Of a DNA stretch of 64,000 nt, positions 62,852 through 64,000 are shown piece by piece; the stretch's first letter is position 1, and each line of letters begins with the position of its first letter. Below the pieces are notes generated by a model that made no database searches, was not told the origin of the DNA, and saw only the letters and a list, made by a program, of their open reading frames with translations. The translations under genes and the position numbers were made by a program. The stretch is from Kribbella aluminosa. GTDB lineage: Bacteria; Actinomycetota; Actinomycetes; Propionibacteriales; Kribbellaceae. The stretch spans positions 310,001-374,000 of the forward strand of contig NZ_JAGINT010000002.1 in assembly GCF_017876295.1 (NCBI RefSeq), in the 5' to 3' direction.

Positions 62852-63832
62852 CTAGGTCAGTGCGGCGAGGATCTTCGACATCGAGTCGTAGGTTTGGCGG
62901 ACCGCGTCGGGCTTGTTCAGGCGGTGGCGTTCCAGGCGGATCGCGGCGAGGTGGCGGGCTTCGTAGATCGCCGCGCGCCAGGTGGCGCCCGGCGAGCGGT
63001 CCAGGGCGCCGTACGAATCCCAGAACGCCTCCCGCTCGTCCTGTTTCGCCTGGGCCATGCGGATGGTCCAGTCCGCGGCCGGGTCGCCGAACTCGGTGCG
63101 GTCGAAGTCCAGTACGCCGGAGATCAACGGCTCGGGCGCATCTGCATCGAGAAGACAGTTGGCCGTCCACAGGTCACCCGTCAGCAGTCGCGGTTCGCGG
63201 ATCTCGTCCAAGGTGGCCCGACCATGCGTCGCCGCGTCGGCAGCCTGCCGGACGTCCGCAGCGTCCAGCCCCAACTGCTCGAGATCGTCGGCAATCTGGA
63301 GCAGTGACGCGATCACAGCCTCACTCCAGCGAGAGTACGACGGTCCGGCCACACGACCGAAGTACGGCCCGCGTACGTCGTGCACGGTTCGGGCGATCGC
63401 ACCGAGCTGACGGAAGAAGGTCGTACGCCCGGACCGCGGATAGCGGCCCAGCTGCTCCGGTGCCGGGACACCGGAAAGACGACTCTGGATCATCCAGTCC
63501 CGGTCGACGATCTCGTGCGACCAATCAACGGCGAGCACCCTTGGCGTCAACTGTGCGATCGCAGTCAGCCAGGAGACGCTCAGGTACTCGTTGCGCATCA
63601 GCCGCTGCTCGGACGCGAACTGCATCCGTTCCTCCGGCGCCACACGCAAGATCACCGGCTCGGCCCACCCGCTCAGCTCGATCCGGTACACGCTGTTGTA
63701 CGACCCGTACCCGAGCTCGACCGCCTCCAGCGGAACGCTGCCGAACGCCCGCCGGCAGATCGCATCGATCGCCGACGGGCCGACCGCCCGCTGGAACGCA
63801 CCCGGCGCCCGCACCCCCCCCCGCACCCGCAT
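62852..63832 (-). CDS. Phosphotransferase family protein (aminoglycoside-phosphotransferase fold)
   Basis: The protein is 326 aa. Kinase-like motifs: ILRVAPEE near the N-terminus (in place of the usual Lys), LLTGDLWTANCLLDAD (catalytic HxDxxxxN replaced by TGDLWTANCL, keeping Asp and Asn), and GVLDFDRTEFGDPAADW (metal Asp). The family phosphorylates small molecules; substrate unknown. The start ATG 63832 is followed by nine G residues (63814-63822). A second ATG at 63845 is in another frame. Adding or removing one G would join that start to the body. Confidence 0.8.
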   Translation of the reverse strand: MRVRGGVRAPGAFQRAVGPSAIDAICRRAFGSVPLEAVELGYGSYNSVYRIELSGWAEPVILRVAPEERMQFASEQRLMRNEYLSVSWLTAIAQLTPRVLAVDWSHEIVDRDWMIQSRLSGVPAPEQLGRYPRSGRTTFFRQLGAIARTVHDVRGPYFGRVAGPSYSRWSEAVIASLLQIADDLEQLGLDAADVRQAADAATHGRATLDEIREPRLLTGDLWTANCLLDADAPEPLISGVLDFDRTEFGDPAADWTIRMAQAKQDEREAFWDSYGALDRSPGATWRAAIYEARHLAAIRLERHRLNKPDAVRQTYDSMSKILAALT

Positions 63833-63861
63833 GCCATACCTCCATCTCGCGCCTCCTGGTT

Positions 63862-63901
63862 GGGGAGGATTTCTGCCCGATTCGGGGAGAAAATCCTCCC
63901 C
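63862..63901. terminator. Hairpin between amidohydrolase and phosphotransferase genes
   Basis: GGGGAGGATTT (63862-63872) pairs perfectly with AAATCCTCCCC (63891-63901). It lies 14 bp beyond the amidohydrolase stop on the minus strand, where a terminator is expected, and within 30 bp of the next start. Confidence 0.6.
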
Positions 63902-63914
63902 AGATGGCCGGAAT

Positions 63915-64000
63915 CTACAGGTTGTAGGTGCGGGTGGCGGTGGTGGTGAAGATGGCTTCTCGGTCGGTTGGAGTGAGGGTGGACGTGAGGGTTTCCGCCG
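63915..64000 (-). CDS. Amidohydrolase-like C-terminal end (partial)
   Basis: The minus frame entering from the right edge reads AETLTSTLTPTDREAIFTTT, then ATRTYNL and TAG at 63915. The pattern DR..IF...A.R.Y.L is the usual end of amidohydrolase-2 family enzymes. Only 27 codons are visible. Confidence 0.55.
   Translation of the reverse strand, partial: AETLTSTLTPTDREAIFTTTATRTYNL

Noticed and set aside
1..64000. tRNA, rRNA, CRISPR array, insertion sequence or prophage
   Set aside because: Looked for by eye on both strands; no cloverleaf, repeat-spacer pattern, transposase or phage structural gene was recognised. Weak sites could be missed without a search.

Overview
The window is a 64 kb piece of a high-GC actinobacterial chromosome. 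The composition is about 70% GC with strong GC bias at third codon positions, and GTG starts are common. The gene set is typical of soil Actinomycetota: a SARP/BTAD regulator, an mprA-mprB-pepD type envelope-stress locus, an F420-type luciferase-like oxidoreductase, a DinB2-like polymerase, a GGDD-type phosphofructokinase, and secreted proteins with ricin or FG-GAP domains. The overall style resembles Kribbella or other Nocardioidaceae. That placement is inference; no rRNA or tRNA was seen to support it. No insertion sequence, prophage or CRISPR array was found.

Region 1 (1-9.7 kb) holds a secreted RHS-repeat (polymorphic toxin type) gene whose C-terminus runs off the left edge. It is divergently paired with a secreted DNRLRE/FG-GAP/ricin-lectin protein. 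Region 2 (9.7-22 kb) carries a DinB/DUF664 protein with a possible leader peptide, a TetR regulator, a frameshifted SARP-type regulator, a serine hydrolase, a VOC protein, a DrrAB-like ABC exporter, an MFS/GntR pair and a subtilisin-like protease. Region 3 (22-23.7 kb) is a degenerate stretch with gene fragments around a GyrI-like protein. Region 4 (23.7-27.3 kb) is an E1alpha-E1beta-E2 2-oxoacid dehydrogenase operon.

Region 5 (27.7-35.2 kb) has a DMT exporter, a secreted protein with two 37-residue Cys-to-Cys repeats resembling rodlins, a HisC-like aminotransferase, a dimethylargininase-like hydrolase, a three-domain membrane-anchored cell-wall hydrolase with a PEGA-like partner, and an FCD regulator. 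Region 6 (44.4-35.3 kb, minus strand) looks like one sugar-acid utilisation operon. It encodes a secreted beta-propeller protein, an FCD regulator, a three-gene ABC importer, an SDR, a glucarate-dehydratase-like enolase-superfamily enzyme and a toroid glycoside hydrolase. A palindrome immediately upstream of the first gene is a plausible operator.

Region 7 (44.5-52.9 kb) holds a small holin-like membrane protein, a PPi-type phosphofructokinase, an Lrp regulator divergent from an EamA/LLM pair, an acetamidase remnant, and mprA-mprB-pepD with phased direct repeats upstream of both mprA and pepD. Region 8 (53-64 kb) holds a pirin, a rhamnose mutarotase, a MecA-like lipoprotein PBP, a frameshifted epimerase coupled to a thioesterase, a GNAT, an NmrA-like protein, a three-gene ABC-2 (DUF990-type) exporter, a Y-family polymerase with isoleucine at the steric gate, a phosphotransferase, and the tail of an amidohydrolase.

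Two genes (11.2-14.5 kb and 56.2-57.0 kb) are broken by what looks like one extra base in a GGG run. The EamA gene at 27.8 kb has its Shine-Dalgarno/ATG out of frame with its body. Sequencing error and real pseudogenisation cannot be told apart here.
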